Both the position numbers and the translations under genes were made by a program. A stretch of 64,000 nucleotides of DNA from Thermoflexales bacterium (GTDB lineage: Bacteria; Chloroflexota; Anaerolineae; J036; Brachytrichaceae): positions 23,838-87,837 of the forward strand of contig JANWVF010000107.1 of NCBI GenBank assembly GCA_025056965.1, written 5' to 3'. Under the pieces are notes generated by a model. It did not search any database and was not told where the DNA came from. It was given only the letters and a program-made list of their open reading frames with translations. Every line of letters begins with the position of its first letter. Position 1 is the first letter of the stretch. This document shows, piece by piece, positions 43,396 through 53,886 of this stretch.

Positions 43396-46300
43396 CTAAC
43401 GCGTTGGGGGTCCTTCATCAAGCTGTCTCCTCGGCAAGTCATAGCCGATCGTAGCGTGATCTACTGACGATTCCGTTCTGGAGAGCGGATCGAGCAGCCA
43501 GCGACTGAGTATGTGACGAAGCTCTTCGAGACGAACGGGCTTGCTCAGATAATCGTCCATGCCAGCGGCGATGCAGCGCTCTCGATCACCCTTCATGGCC
43601 TGGGCTGTCATGGCGATGATCGGCACATGTCCTCCATTGCGCCGTTCCCAGTCTCGGATTGCCTGGGTAGCCTTTAGACCGTCCACTTCCGGCATCTGGC
43701 AGTCCATCAGCACCAGCCGATAGCCGTGTTCCGCCCGCGTAAGTCGCGCCACTGCTTCTTTGCCATTCGTTGCCACCTCGGCGGCATATCCCAGCTTGCT
43801 CAGTTGCTGCAATGCGACTGCTTGGTTGGAGGGGTTATCCTCCACGAGTAAGATACCTGTTTGAAGCGGTGTACTTGTAGGTCGGGAAGCTGTGTCGGCT
43901 TCTACAGTTGCCGGCGCCGGCTGGGAGGAAGGGCAATTGGAGCTAATTTCATATCCAGCGACCACTTGCAACAATGTGGTCAGCAGGCGCTGTTGGCGTA
44001 TCGGCTTGGTCAGGTGAGCGACAAATCCTGCCTCGCGTGCTTGATCCCAGGGCACTCTCTCTTTGAAGGCCGTCAACATGATCAGTCGCGTACTGGTCAA
44101 GGAGTGATCTCCCTTTACGATGCGAGCCAGCGTCACGCCGTCCATCCCAGGCATGACCTGGTCAACAATGGCGAGATCGTAAGGTGTGCCGGAGGCAGCA
44201 GCGCGGACCAAGCTCAGCAGGGCCTCGGTACCATTCTCCACGCTATCGGCCTGTAGTCCCCAGGCGCGTAGGTAGCTTAGCAGGATATCGCGGTGCGTCT
44301 TCGTATCGTCAATGACCAAGACGCGCAGTCCGCTCAGTCGGGAGATGTCTGGTGTTTCTTGTGTGCTTGCCTCGACATGTGAAGAACGCTCACAACGTAA
44401 GGTGAACCAGAAGAATGCGCCTTCGCCCTCTCGGCTTTGTACGCCGATCTCACCACCCATCATTTGTACTAGACGGCTGGCGATAGCTAACCCGAGGCCG
44501 GTGCCACTATGGCGTCGGGTGATGCCACCGTCAACCTGTGTAAAGGGTTGGAACAAGTGGCGCTGCGCATGCTCCGGGATGCCGATGCCGGTGTCGCTGA
44601 CTGAGCCGCGCAGCACGACGAAGCAATCGTCGCTTTCCTGGAGTTCGAGCTTTGCAGTGACATGACCGACATCGGTGAACTTGATGGCGTTGCCTACCAA
44701 GTTGGTGAATACCTGGCGCAGGCGCACTGGATCGCCGCGCACAACTGCCGGCACGTCGGAAGCGACGTATGTCATCACAGCTAAGCCCTTAGCATTGGCC
44801 TGCGGCGAGAGCAAGTCGGCTACGCTCTCCATGACATCGCGGGGCGAGAAGTCCTGAATATCGAGCACCATCTTGCCGGCCTCGATCTTGGAGAAGTCCA
44901 GGATATCGTTGATGATAGTGAGCAGGTGTTCCGCTTCCTTGAGCACGATGTTGGCATATCTGCGCTGTTCGTCGCTTAGTGGGGTGTCGAGCAACAACTC
45001 GGTCATGCCAATGATGCCATTCATCGGCGTGCGAATCTCGTGACTCATAGTGCTCAGGAACTCGGATTTCAGTCTCGAGGCTTCCAGAGCCTGATCCCGT
45101 GCCTTGGCCAGCTGTAGATTCGTCGCCTCGATTTCAGCCGCGTAGGCTTGAAGCTGCTCGGTCTTTAGGTTGCGTTCTATTTCTCCACCGATCCATTGCG
45201 CCATCAAGCGCAGAAACTCTCTGTCGGCGGGCTTGAATGGTTGGGAACGTGGCCTGGGGCTAGCAAAGCTGAGCGTGCCGTAGACTTGGCCGTTCGCGAT
45301 CACTGGCGTTCCGAGAAAGGCCTCCATTCGGAAAGTAGCGTAACAGGGGTGTGCTGCCCACTCAGACGCGCCTGCGTTCTCAAAGCTAATCGGCTCCCCA
45401 CGACGCAGCACTTCGCGGCAATATGTCTGCCCTAAATCGAAGACGTCACCGGATCGGATCGCGCCATTTGGTGTCAGTGCCTCGATCACTTGATAGCGTT
45501 CGCCTTCAATGTGGGCCAGTACGCCAATGTCCAAGCCGAAGCGTCGAGTGCCCATCGCTAGTAACGCCCTCAGCTTGGCCGAGAAGGTGAGTTCTTGAGC
45601 GGAGACGATCTGATAAAGCGCGCGAATCGCTTCTTCACTTTGGCGCAGTGCCTCCTCGGCTCGCTTACGTTCGGTGATGTCGCGAACGATGCTCTGAAAG
45701 TGCAAAGGGGTGCCGTTCACATCCCGAACCAAAGCAGCGTTGATCTCCACACGCACCAGAGAGCCATCCTTACGACGCAATGTGCGCTCGTACACCGGTA
45801 GCTGAGCGTTGGCCAGCAAGTTAGCCAAAGCTTGGTTTGCATCGCCGTGCTCCTCGTCTGGCACGACGATGTGATGCACAGTCAATTGCAGCAACTCTTC
45901 TATTGTGTAGCCCAACAACTCCGAAGCCCGCTGGTTGACAGCGAGGTGGCGACCTTCCAGGCTGATGAGGAATACGGCATCGTTGGTACGCTCGAACAAA
46001 GCGCGGTAGATTTGTTCGCTTTTGTGCAGCGCTTCTTCGTTGCGCTTGCGCTCCAGTGCATTGACTAAGATCTCGCCGACGATCCTGAGCAAGGCAATGT
46101 CATCCTCAGACCAGGTTTTCGTCGCGCGCACGGCGTCGAAGCCGAGAAAGCCGATGAGTTTGTGGCTGGAGATCATCGGCACGACGACCAGCGAACGGAT
46201 GCCCTGTGGCTCCAAGATCTCTCGCTCGTTGCTGGCTTCTGGTGGTAGATCGGCTAAAGACGGCAGGTAAATATTCTCACCGCGGCGCAGTTTGTTCATC

Positions 46301-47076
46301 CACCATGGGAAAGCCTCCGTCGGGATGTTTTGGAGATTCGCAATCTGCGGCTCGATGCCGAAACAACACCACTCATGCGTGTTGCTCATGAGTGCGTTAT
46401 CGGCGGAAATTAAGAAGACATAAGCGCGATCTACGCCGGCAAATTCGCCGATGGCCGCTAAGCTTTGAGTGATTGCTTCATCCAATTCAGATGGGGACAG
46501 TGCGATAAAGCGTGTCGAGAGACTGGTCACCAACTCCTCGAAGGCGATCCGATGGCGGAGCATGTCTTCGATGCGACGGCGTTCGGCTAGCTCTTGCTGA
46601 ACCTGCTCTTCGGCAAGACGATGTGCGGTGACGTCATTCAGGACGACGAGCCTGATCTGCTGACCATCCTCCCTGAGGTCGTGGATGGTCGCTTTTAGAA
46701 AGAGTGCTTCACCGTTCCTGTGTAGCCCGATAGTCGTTCGAGGCTTGCTCGTCGGCTGTACAGTAGCGCCGGCTGCTGTGTGAATCATGCCAGCGTGCCA
46801 ATGGCCATCGCGAGAGTGTTCCGGCAGGAGCATGTCTAACGGCCGGCCCAATACCTCAGCAGCTGAATAGCCGAAGATGCGCTCCGCGCTGCAATTAAAG
46901 AGTTGAATACGCATCTCCGTATCAATAGCGATGATGGCATCACTTGTCAGGTTGACAATAGCGCTCAAGCAAGCTTTGCTGACCTCTAGTGGAACGATCG
47001 GTTTCGGTTCACTCTGTTCTGAGTGGTTCGTCCGGTCGAGCACGGTTTCAGGGCTTGTTCGTTCGATTCCATCCAT
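43396..47076 (-). CDS. Hybrid sensor histidine kinase with PAS, GAF and two receiver domains
   Basis: A 1226-residue cytoplasmic kinase without membrane helices. Approximate layout: PAS 35-160, GAF 185-345, PAS 350-475, GAF 490-640, HisKA about 670-740 with the phospho-acceptor His in SHEIRTPMNGIIG, ATPase 785-895 (N-box LVGNAIKFT, G1 VSDTGIGIP, G2 SGTGLGLAIA), receiver 1 915-1035 (phospho-Asp in LAIVDQVMPGMDG) and receiver 2 1070-1190 (VLMDCQMPEVDG). No Hpt domain is fused. It lies 18 bases after the last glycosyl-transfer gene and is the final gene of the long polysaccharide operon, so it probably helps to control it. The separate receiver protein at 57163 is a possible partner. Confidence 0.93.
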   Translation of the reverse strand: MDGIERTSPETVLDRTNHSEQSEPKPIVPLEVSKACLSAIVNLTSDAIIAIDTEMRIQLFNCSAERIFGYSAAEVLGRPLDMLLPEHSRDGHWHAGMIHTAAGATVQPTSKPRTTIGLHRNGEALFLKATIHDLREDGQQIRLVVLNDVTAHRLAEEQVQQELAERRRIEDMLRHRIAFEELVTSLSTRFIALSPSELDEAITQSLAAIGEFAGVDRAYVFLISADNALMSNTHEWCCFGIEPQIANLQNIPTEAFPWWMNKLRRGENIYLPSLADLPPEASNEREILEPQGIRSLVVVPMISSHKLIGFLGFDAVRATKTWSEDDIALLRIVGEILVNALERKRNEEALHKSEQIYRALFERTNDAVFLISLEGRHLAVNQRASELLGYTIEELLQLTVHHIVVPDEEHGDANQALANLLANAQLPVYERTLRRKDGSLVRVEINAALVRDVNGTPLHFQSIVRDITERKRAEEALRQSEEAIRALYQIVSAQELTFSAKLRALLAMGTRRFGLDIGVLAHIEGERYQVIEALTPNGAIRSGDVFDLGQTYCREVLRRGEPISFENAGASEWAAHPCYATFRMEAFLGTPVIANGQVYGTLSFASPRPRSQPFKPADREFLRLMAQWIGGEIERNLKTEQLQAYAAEIEATNLQLAKARDQALEASRLKSEFLSTMSHEIRTPMNGIIGMTELLLDTPLSDEQRRYANIVLKEAEHLLTIINDILDFSKIEAGKMVLDIQDFSPRDVMESVADLLSPQANAKGLAVMTYVASDVPAVVRGDPVRLRQVFTNLVGNAIKFTDVGHVTAKLELQESDDCFVVLRGSVSDTGIGIPEHAQRHLFQPFTQVDGGITRRHSGTGLGLAIASRLVQMMGGEIGVQSREGEGAFFWFTLRCERSSHVEASTQETPDISRLSGLRVLVIDDTKTHRDILLSYLRAWGLQADSVENGTEALLSLVRAAASGTPYDLAIVDQVMPGMDGVTLARIVKGDHSLTSTRLIMLTAFKERVPWDQAREAGFVAHLTKPIRQQRLLTTLLQVVAGYEISSNCPSSQPAPATVEADTASRPTSTPLQTGILLVEDNPSNQAVALQQLSKLGYAAEVATNGKEAVARLTRAEHGYRLVLMDCQMPEVDGLKATQAIRDWERRNGGHVPIIAMTAQAMKGDRERCIAAGMDDYLSKPVRLEELRHILSRWLLDPLSRTESSVDHATIGYDLPRRQLDEGPPTR

Positions 47077-47094
47077 AGCTTTCTCTCTTAGACA

Positions 47095-48351
47095 TCAAGC
47101 GACAAAGTACCAATTAGCGAAGACTGTGGTCAATACACCTAAGCCGACGGCGAAGCCGGCCGTCAAAAACTGATCGAGTGTTGGTCGTCGTCCCCACCAG
47201 CCGAGCAGAATGAAGGTGGGAAAGAGAGGTAGTACGTAGCGCATCACGCTCGCGACCGAGCTAAAAAGGGGAACTAGGATGAGCACTAAGGTGTAGACGG
47301 CATAGCCTTCACCCAACCGCCGCCAAATGAAAGGCGTCATAGCCAATGCAATCAGCGCAAAGCTCAGGTTGAGCAGGCGGTTCAGACTGCCTCGGTTGAG
47401 TTGGAAGTCGGCCAACGCGCTCAACTCGCGAGCGAGAACAGCACCTGGGCCGATGTTCTGTCGGCCCCAGGCGGCTTGCACTTCGATGAAGGCCAGTGGC
47501 CGGTCGAAGTTGATTTCGAGGAACGCCATGTAGAGCAGCAAACCGAGCGGGATAGCAGCGATGATGACGAGTTCCGTCCAGTGCGCTTTGACGTCCCTCA
47601 ATAGCAGAGACCAAGTCTGGCGGCGCATCGTGCCTTGCAGGCTCCATCCGTGTCGGCGAAGCCACTCCCACGTCACCAGTGCCCAGAGCACGATCCCTAA
47701 GTTGCGGGTTGCCGAGGCCAACATGCCGGTGAGTGCTGCGGCCAGCCAATACTGACGGCGAGCGAAATACATAGTTGCTACGGAGAGCAATAGAAAGAGG
47801 CTCTCGGTGTAGACCGCGCTGAAAAAGAACGCGGTCGGGAAGAGCGCCAAGTAGAAGACTGTCCGACGGGCCGACGCTCGATCGGCGAGTTCCAATTCCG
47901 TCAGGCGATAGAGGAAAATCAACGCCAGTAGGAAGGCTGCATTGCTGATCAAGAAGCCGGCCAACACTAAGTTCTCGCCAACCAAAGGCGCTAACAAGCG
48001 CATGGCCAGGGGGTACAAGGGGAAGAATGCAACGTTGCTCTGGCGCAGGGGTTGAAACCAGTAGCCATCACGCGCGATCTGCACGTACCATTGACTATCC
48101 CACTTTGCCCAGAGGCTTAGAAAGGTGCTGTTCGGATCGGCAACCCAATGGCCCTCTTCAGTCGGGAGAAGCACATCACCTACGATGCCTGCAGTGAAGA
48201 GTGCTGCGCGTGAGACGACGAACGCGATCGCCGGTTGAGCCAGCCAGTCGAGCTGCGCGATCAGTGCAGTTAGGGTCATCAGGCTGTGCTCAACGCGGCG
48301 CCAGCTCATGAAAAGTGCGGAAGCGAGCGGATTGCCAGGTGTGCTGCTCAT
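47095..48351 (-). CDS. Membrane mannosyltransferase-like protein (PIG-V type, GT-C)
   Basis: A 418-residue integral membrane protein with about ten helices. The loop WAKWDSQWYVQIARDGYWF after the first helix contains the acidic motif of GT-C glycosyltransferases, and the whole resembles the PIG-V/GPI mannosyltransferase II family, which uses lipid-linked sugars. FYLALFPTAFFFSAVYTESLFLLLS is also typical. The ATG at 48351 overlaps the preceding stop (ATGA). It is expected to add a sugar on the outer side of the membrane during polysaccharide or glycoprotein assembly. Confidence 0.85.
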   Translation of the reverse strand: MSSTPGNPLASALFMSWRRVEHSLMTLTALIAQLDWLAQPAIAFVVSRAALFTAGIVGDVLLPTEEGHWVADPNSTFLSLWAKWDSQWYVQIARDGYWFQPLRQSNVAFFPLYPLAMRLLAPLVGENLVLAGFLISNAAFLLALIFLYRLTELELADRASARRTVFYLALFPTAFFFSAVYTESLFLLLSVATMYFARRQYWLAAALTGMLASATRNLGIVLWALVTWEWLRRHGWSLQGTMRRQTWSLLLRDVKAHWTELVIIAAIPLGLLLYMAFLEINFDRPLAFIEVQAAWGRQNIGPGAVLARELSALADFQLNRGSLNRLLNLSFALIALAMTPFIWRRLGEGYAVYTLVLILVPLFSSVASVMRYVLPLFPTFILLGWWGRRPTLDQFLTAGFAVGLGVLTTVFANWYFVA

Positions 48352-50888
48352 TGCTCCAGTCCCACGGTAACCTCGATGTTCGCCAGCGTGACCGGCCCGC
48401 CATAGGCAACCAAGCTGATCCATCCCTCGGCGCGCGGCAAGCGTATGCCCGAGGCAATAGTTTGATCGTCTACAAAGACATCCGCGCTGTTACCGCGCAC
48501 CACTAACCTTAGTTGGCTGCCTCCCTGCAATTTCCGATTCAGTTTGGCCGATCCACGACCGCGGAAGACGCCGGCCTCGTCGTAAGTGCCCCAAAAGATT
48601 CCCTCGCCGCCGCGGATAAAGCGCACGATCGTGGCGCCGCTCTTGCGCGACCGCTCGGGCATATGGATCATGAATCCTCCGCCGGCATCGGGGGTATCCG
48701 GTAGAGTGATATCGGCCTGGATGGTGTAGCTCGAAGCATAGATGCCGGTGTTCAGAATGTAGTCGGCGGGGTTGGGAGCGACCTGGGTGAAGACGCCCTG
48801 GTTGATGTTCCAGCGGCCACTGATAATGCGCTGGTCGGGAAAGCCCGATTCCCCGCTGTAGCTGCTGGCGGGAGTTAGGGGCGACATGACCGCTGGCGTT
48901 GGCGTAGCAAGTGTGGATGTCGCGCGCTCCGCAGCACCGACACTGACAGACTCGAAAACTGATTTGCTGCGCGCAGTGATCAGGCCGATATAGCCAAAGT
49001 TTTGTCCGTTGACGATGGGGATGTCGCTCGCCAGCAAGATGCCATCGAGGAAGATGCTATAGGTGGTATTGCCGCTGACGATGCGAATGACATGACGGTT
49101 CGTGCCAGGTGGATCAACGTTGGCATATCCTTGGCCGACGAACTTGCCTGTCTCGTCGTAGTAACCCCAAAATACGCCTCCAGGCCGGCGATCGGAGTAG
49201 CGGAACATGTAGGCGCCGGTAAGACGATTGGCGTAGGGCATGTTGAAGAGCACGCCGGCCCCATTGCCGTTCCGATGGCTTAGCGCGACTTCGAGGGCAT
49301 AGTTGCGAAAGGCGCTGTTGGTGTAGACGATGCTCAGGTCATAGCCAGACGTGTCTTCTTGTATGAGTGCTTGATCGGCGAATCGCCACTGACCGCTGAT
49401 CACCTGCCAGCCCGAGGTGCGCAGTTCGCCGCTGAAAACACCGCGCCAAGGCTGAGCGGCGCCACTGCTGATCAGCGGGCTGTTGGCGACGAGTGGCGTC
49501 GCGGCGGGAGCAGGTGTCCCCGTCGTGCGGGTGGTCTTTACCTTCGCTTGAGCTTTGGGCGAATCTTGAGCTGTAGATGGTCGAGGCGTTGGCTGTCGCT
49601 CGTCGGTTTTGACCAAGACGAGGGGGGTGTTGTCGAACAACGGGAAGGCTTCCACCGACGTGTAAGCGACACTACTGCGCGAGGTGATCAATCCGATATG
49701 GCCGTGGTTGCGCTGCAGCGGCACGTCGTGTGCAATGAGTGCGTCGTCCACGAAGATGTCATAGCTGCTCTCGCCGACATAGACGCGAATCTGATGGGGC
49801 TCGTTGCCAGGATCGGGCAACGCTTGAGAGCCTTGGCGGAAGAACATTCCGGTGGCATCGAAGTAACCCCAAAACAGTGAGTTCGTCTGGTCGGAATAGC
49901 GCACCATGTGAGCATCGTTGAGCTGATAAGGCGATGCCATGTTGAAGAGTAGACCGCCGCCGAGCCCGATCAGGTGACGTAGATTTACTCGCAGCACATA
50001 GTTCTCGAAAGCGCCTCCCTGGTAGCCGATGCCGGCATCTTGGATGGCTGGATTGGCTTGCACCAGCTCTCCCTGAGAGATCTTCCACTCTCCTGCGAAG
50101 GGCACCCAGCCGGCGCCGCCAGGTTTACTGTCAAAGTCGCTGACGTAGACTAGTTCATGGGGTTGTTCTGCAATCGCTGCTATGATTTTGAGTGTGTCGA
50201 AACGAGCCGGCCCCCAGCTGTGAAAGCCGATTAGGCCACTGGAATAGAACAACGGTCGCCGCTCGATCAAATTTTGGCCGTTGAGCTGAACGGTGTAGGT
50301 TTTGTCCAGCACGTAGAGATCGAGGCGATACTTTTGGGTATCCGTGTTCAGGGGCACCGTCACTTGGTTCACGAAATTGCCCTCTGAGTCGGTGTATCCG
50401 GCTACCAGTTCCATGTTTCCTCCCTCACTGCGATTGATTGTCACGCGGTGAAGTTGGGTAGTCAGATCGGGATACTGTGCGTTGAAATTGATGCCGGCCG
50501 CACGCGTGTTCTTCGCCAACGTCAGATAGACGCTAAGGTGGTAGGGCTGTTCTTCATCTAGCCGGTAAGGCACGAAGATGTTTGCCGGTTGTTCTAGGTT
50601 GGCCGTCTGCGCTAACATCTCCTCGCGCAGTGCCCACATGCCGCGATCACTGAACCAGGGCTTGATGTCAACGTCGCTGAAATCCTGTACGTACGGCAGC
50701 TCAAACGCTGTGAAGCGCTGGCGTGGGCCAAGGATTCGGGTGATCGCCAACGCTAGAACCAACAACACTAACCCCAACAGTGCCAGCCCGCTCAGTCGGC
50801 GTATCGGCAATCCGCGCGCCAGCCGCTTCCTCACTCTGTCGAAAGGAAGCCTGGCGACGATTGACCAAGTTAAGCTCTTGTGCATCAT
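48348..50888 (-). CDS. Membrane-anchored protein with four LamG/DUF1080-like repeats
   Basis: An 846-residue protein: one N-terminal transmembrane helix (LSGLALLGLVLLVLALAITRI) and an outside region of four tandem jelly-roll (concanavalin-like) domains of about 170 residues. Each ends with a similar strand pair: GLIGFHSWGPARFDTLKII, GHIGLITSRSSVAYTSVEAF, GYIGLITARSKSVFESVSV, GWISLVAYGGPVTLANIEV. Thr/Pro linkers separate repeats 2, 3 and 4. Such domains bind glycans; no catalytic residues are apparent. Start ATG 50888 is preceded by GAGG. Possibly it binds or organises the exported polysaccharide. Confidence 0.8.
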   Translation of the reverse strand: MMHKSLTWSIVARLPFDRVRKRLARGLPIRRLSGLALLGLVLLVLALAITRILGPRQRFTAFELPYVQDFSDVDIKPWFSDRGMWALREEMLAQTANLEQPANIFVPYRLDEEQPYHLSVYLTLAKNTRAAGINFNAQYPDLTTQLHRVTINRSEGGNMELVAGYTDSEGNFVNQVTVPLNTDTQKYRLDLYVLDKTYTVQLNGQNLIERRPLFYSSGLIGFHSWGPARFDTLKIIAAIAEQPHELVYVSDFDSKPGGAGWVPFAGEWKISQGELVQANPAIQDAGIGYQGGAFENYVLRVNLRHLIGLGGGLLFNMASPYQLNDAHMVRYSDQTNSLFWGYFDATGMFFRQGSQALPDPGNEPHQIRVYVGESSYDIFVDDALIAHDVPLQRNHGHIGLITSRSSVAYTSVEAFPLFDNTPLVLVKTDERQPTPRPSTAQDSPKAQAKVKTTRTTGTPAPAATPLVANSPLISSGAAQPWRGVFSGELRTSGWQVISGQWRFADQALIQEDTSGYDLSIVYTNSAFRNYALEVALSHRNGNGAGVLFNMPYANRLTGAYMFRYSDRRPGGVFWGYYDETGKFVGQGYANVDPPGTNRHVIRIVSGNTTYSIFLDGILLASDIPIVNGQNFGYIGLITARSKSVFESVSVGAAERATSTLATPTPAVMSPLTPASSYSGESGFPDQRIISGRWNINQGVFTQVAPNPADYILNTGIYASSYTIQADITLPDTPDAGGGFMIHMPERSRKSGATIVRFIRGGEGIFWGTYDEAGVFRGRGSAKLNRKLQGGSQLRLVVRGNSADVFVDDQTIASGIRLPRAEGWISLVAYGGPVTLANIEVTVGLEQ

Positions 50889-50929
50889 GTCGGGCCTCAT
50901 CATGGTGATTAAGTTTGTGGCTCGCTCGG

Positions 50930-53878
50930 CTAAGGTGCTGCGTCGTTCGATAGCATCGTCTGGCAGCATAGGCCTTGGACAGCGCTCACCCAACGTACGT
51001 TCTCCGGAAGGTTGAGATTCCGGTAACTCTCTTCTGGGATGGCCAAAATGCCCTCAACCAGCAAGGGATTGCCGTCCTGCTTGTCGAAATAAAATGTGTG
51101 CCAACCTTTGCTGGCATCTACGATTCCCAAGTCGAAGTATTGGTAGCGGTTGTTGACCGCCACAACGTCGCCAGGAATCAGTCGCTCCAATTCTTCGATC
51201 GTGTATTCCTCCATATCCACCACCTTCCGGTCGGCGCTGAATACCGTCTTCTGATCGTAAAGGTCCAACATCCCCGGGGTTGCTCGCAACTCAATAGTGG
51301 TCGCGAACCCGAGGCTTTTGGCGCGGATGGCGAGTTGATTCAAAGTTGCTGCGCCCCTTAACAATAGACGGTATCTCCCGTCCTCTGGAAACTTCGCATC
51401 AATGCGAAAACGGGTTGGCCGAGGCAGGCCGATGAAGCTACCCTTGACGGTGCCGTAAAGGCCGGGCGTGATCATATTTAAGCGATTCCATTTGCTGTCT
51501 GAGAAGAACTGGAACAGGCGAAACATCGGTGATAAATAGTAGGAGCTCGGGATGATGTGTGGGCTGAAGGCGAAAATGCGGCTGCTGGGAACGAAGAAGC
51601 GATCGGGATGAGCCTTGATGAATAGGTCGAGTGCGGCTATGTGCGGGTTGTCGGTCACCAGATCTAAGTTGGCGTAGCCGGCTAAGTCATCTGATACCAC
51701 CAGATGGCGCAAGTCATAGTATCGGGTCAAATCTAGCCGGTTGGAGAGCAGGCGGATGAATTCGGACCAACCAGTATTAATAAGCAACGGCTTGCGCGTG
51801 GCCCGAGGGAGGTCAATGAATTCGTAAACCGCATAACTATCGTTCTCATAGAGCTTGCGCAGGTAAGTGGGTAGCTGGTCCAGTTGGGGTTCGATTACAC
51901 GTTCCAATTCGCGCAGATATTCAGCGCCGCCTACCGTGCTGGCGATCAATTCGCGGTTAATGACGATATAGCGAATGTTTAGGTCGCGCGCGATGTTCAC
52001 CCACCAGTCCTGGCCGTAATACAGGGCTCGCAGCAAGAGGAAGAATTCAAATTTGTTGTCCGAGTCGCCGGTGAGGCCATAGTAGTAGCTGGGCAAGTCG
52101 AGATAGTAGATGTGAAATTTATCAATGAACTTGTGCTCTACGCCAGTCGGGCTCACGATCACTTTGGCCGTCTCGGTGGGTGGCAGCACCACCACCTTGC
52201 CCGGTGGCATGCGCTGCAGAACGGTCTTGACCTCCTTGAGATAGACGACCGGGTAGGGTGCCAAGAAGCCTCGCAAGTTCCCGCTCGCGAAGGTGTCGCG
52301 ATAGTGAGCGTTGCTCAGCAGCGGCGCTACGCAGAGTGATGCGATGAGCGTAAGCGCGATCTGTTCTCCTCGTATTGGCTGGCTTCGATTGCGCCGGGTC
52401 AACCCTTCGCCAAGCCAGGCGATGCTGATGGTCATGAGTACGCAGGCCATCATGAAAAGAATCAGTTGGAAGCGGTGGGGGAAGCGCAGCACTTGAACGA
52501 TGGTGCTGGTGAGTTGGAGGATCAAATTGCCCAGGGTGGACTGCATGCCATCGGCTGCGCGGCTAATGGTGGCGATCGTGCGGTGGAAGGTGGGAAACCA
52601 ATCAGGATCGGAGTAGCCCAGAGTCGCCCACATCGAGAAAAGGACGTTAACGTAGGCGACGACGAGAAACTGCTGGCGCGACCAAGAGTTGAAGACGCTG
52701 CGGCGTATGGCTGGCAGCATCAATGGCAGCAATGTTAGCGCGGTATAGGCCACGTTTGGCCAGCGTGGCTCTTTGACAAGGTAGTCGCCGCCGATGATCT
52801 TGTCCATGATGCCGGCCATGTCAAATGAGAGCACGTGTCCTAGTGGCACAGAGGCATCGCTGATGAAGTAAAAATCACCCGGCACAGTTTCCGAGATGTT
52901 GGGCACGCCACGCAGAAAGACGAACTTGACCATCAGCCCATAGGGGATGATGGTGAGGACGGCCAACAGTATGAATGCCAGGATGCAGCGTACCGGCGTC
53001 GTATGGCCTACGCGTGACCACACTGCTAGGCTGTGACCTATGAAGCTATGAATCCGTCCTCTTGAAAAGGCGGTGGATGATGAGCGGGATGTCGTCCTGC
53101 AGTAGCGCAACTCTTTCCAGTGCTGTCTCCATCGTCTTAGGTGCCGCAGTTTGCCATCGTGGATGAACCGTGCTGCCTCGAGCGTCAGCAGGCTGGCGAC
53201 GGTGATAATCAAGTAGAGTGCAAAGAGGATCAGGTAGTGAATCGCCGGATTGAGCAGGGTGATGATGCATGCGGCCACAATGAAACGGTAAGGCCGGCGA
53301 CGGGCGAAGATCAGGCCGAAAGTTACCAGCAGGGAAGCGATTGTGAATAAGCTGAAGCCGAGGATGAGAGTATAGAAGTGAGTAATTTTGGCGTAGGTCA
53401 GGATCGCGAAAATGACTGCAACGGCAGGCGCAGCGGCGATATAGATCGTTGGCGCTGCGCCAAATTGCACACCGGCGACCAGAAAGCGGCTCACGGCGAG
53501 GTACGCGGCGAAAGTCACAGCAGGGATGACCAAGATGATGGCGAAGGGTAAGATCTTGTAGTAGCGCAACCAGGTGGTCAGGAAGGAGTAACGGACGCGG
53601 AACTCATAGCCGTTGGTCAACTGGTTGAATTTGCCCGCAGCCTGTTCGATGAACTGGCTGTTAGGGTTGAAGAAGGGCACCAGTTCGTCACCGTTGATCA
53701 CTGCTTCACCACGTAGCACCGAGGGAATGCTGGCCAACACGCCGCGAAAGATGAACAGCGAGCACGCGAGATAGATTGCCCCCACGGTGAACGCAATCCG
53801 ATGAGTGACGGCTATGTTACAGATGCGCACACTCAAGGCCGTGCGTGTCTGTTTGGAAAGAACGGGGAGCAATTCCAT
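50930..53878 (-). CDS. Large polytopic membrane protein, putative GT-C-type
   Basis: A 982-residue protein with roughly ten to twelve N-terminal transmembrane helices (to about residue 500) and a soluble C-terminal half. The first outside loop (GEAVINGDELVPFFNPNSQF) carries acidic residues where lipid-sugar glycosyltransferases of the GT-C class have their catalytic Asp/Glu; the large C-terminal region holds RYIVINRELIAST, as seen in related arabinofuranosyl- or YfhO-like proteins. I cannot name the family firmly. It is followed by the repeat protein and the PIG-V-like gene in one operon and therefore probably works in extracellular polysaccharide assembly. Confidence 0.7.
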   Translation of the reverse strand: MELLPVLSKQTRTALSVRICNIAVTHRIAFTVGAIYLACSLFIFRGVLASIPSVLRGEAVINGDELVPFFNPNSQFIEQAAGKFNQLTNGYEFRVRYSFLTTWLRYYKILPFAIILVIPAVTFAAYLAVSRFLVAGVQFGAAPTIYIAAAPAVAVIFAILTYAKITHFYTLILGFSLFTIASLLVTFGLIFARRRPYRFIVAACIITLLNPAIHYLILFALYLIITVASLLTLEAARFIHDGKLRHLRRWRQHWKELRYCRTTSRSSSTAFSRGRIHSFIGHSLAVWSRVGHTTPVRCILAFILLAVLTIIPYGLMVKFVFLRGVPNISETVPGDFYFISDASVPLGHVLSFDMAGIMDKIIGGDYLVKEPRWPNVAYTALTLLPLMLPAIRRSVFNSWSRQQFLVVAYVNVLFSMWATLGYSDPDWFPTFHRTIATISRAADGMQSTLGNLILQLTSTIVQVLRFPHRFQLILFMMACVLMTISIAWLGEGLTRRNRSQPIRGEQIALTLIASLCVAPLLSNAHYRDTFASGNLRGFLAPYPVVYLKEVKTVLQRMPPGKVVVLPPTETAKVIVSPTGVEHKFIDKFHIYYLDLPSYYYGLTGDSDNKFEFFLLLRALYYGQDWWVNIARDLNIRYIVINRELIASTVGGAEYLRELERVIEPQLDQLPTYLRKLYENDSYAVYEFIDLPRATRKPLLINTGWSEFIRLLSNRLDLTRYYDLRHLVVSDDLAGYANLDLVTDNPHIAALDLFIKAHPDRFFVPSSRIFAFSPHIIPSSYYLSPMFRLFQFFSDSKWNRLNMITPGLYGTVKGSFIGLPRPTRFRIDAKFPEDGRYRLLLRGAATLNQLAIRAKSLGFATTIELRATPGMLDLYDQKTVFSADRKVVDMEEYTIEELERLIPGDVVAVNNRYQYFDLGIVDASKGWHTFYFDKQDGNPLLVEGILAIPEESYRNLNLPENVRWVSAVQGLCCQTMLSNDAAP

Positions 53879-53886
53879 AGTTGACC

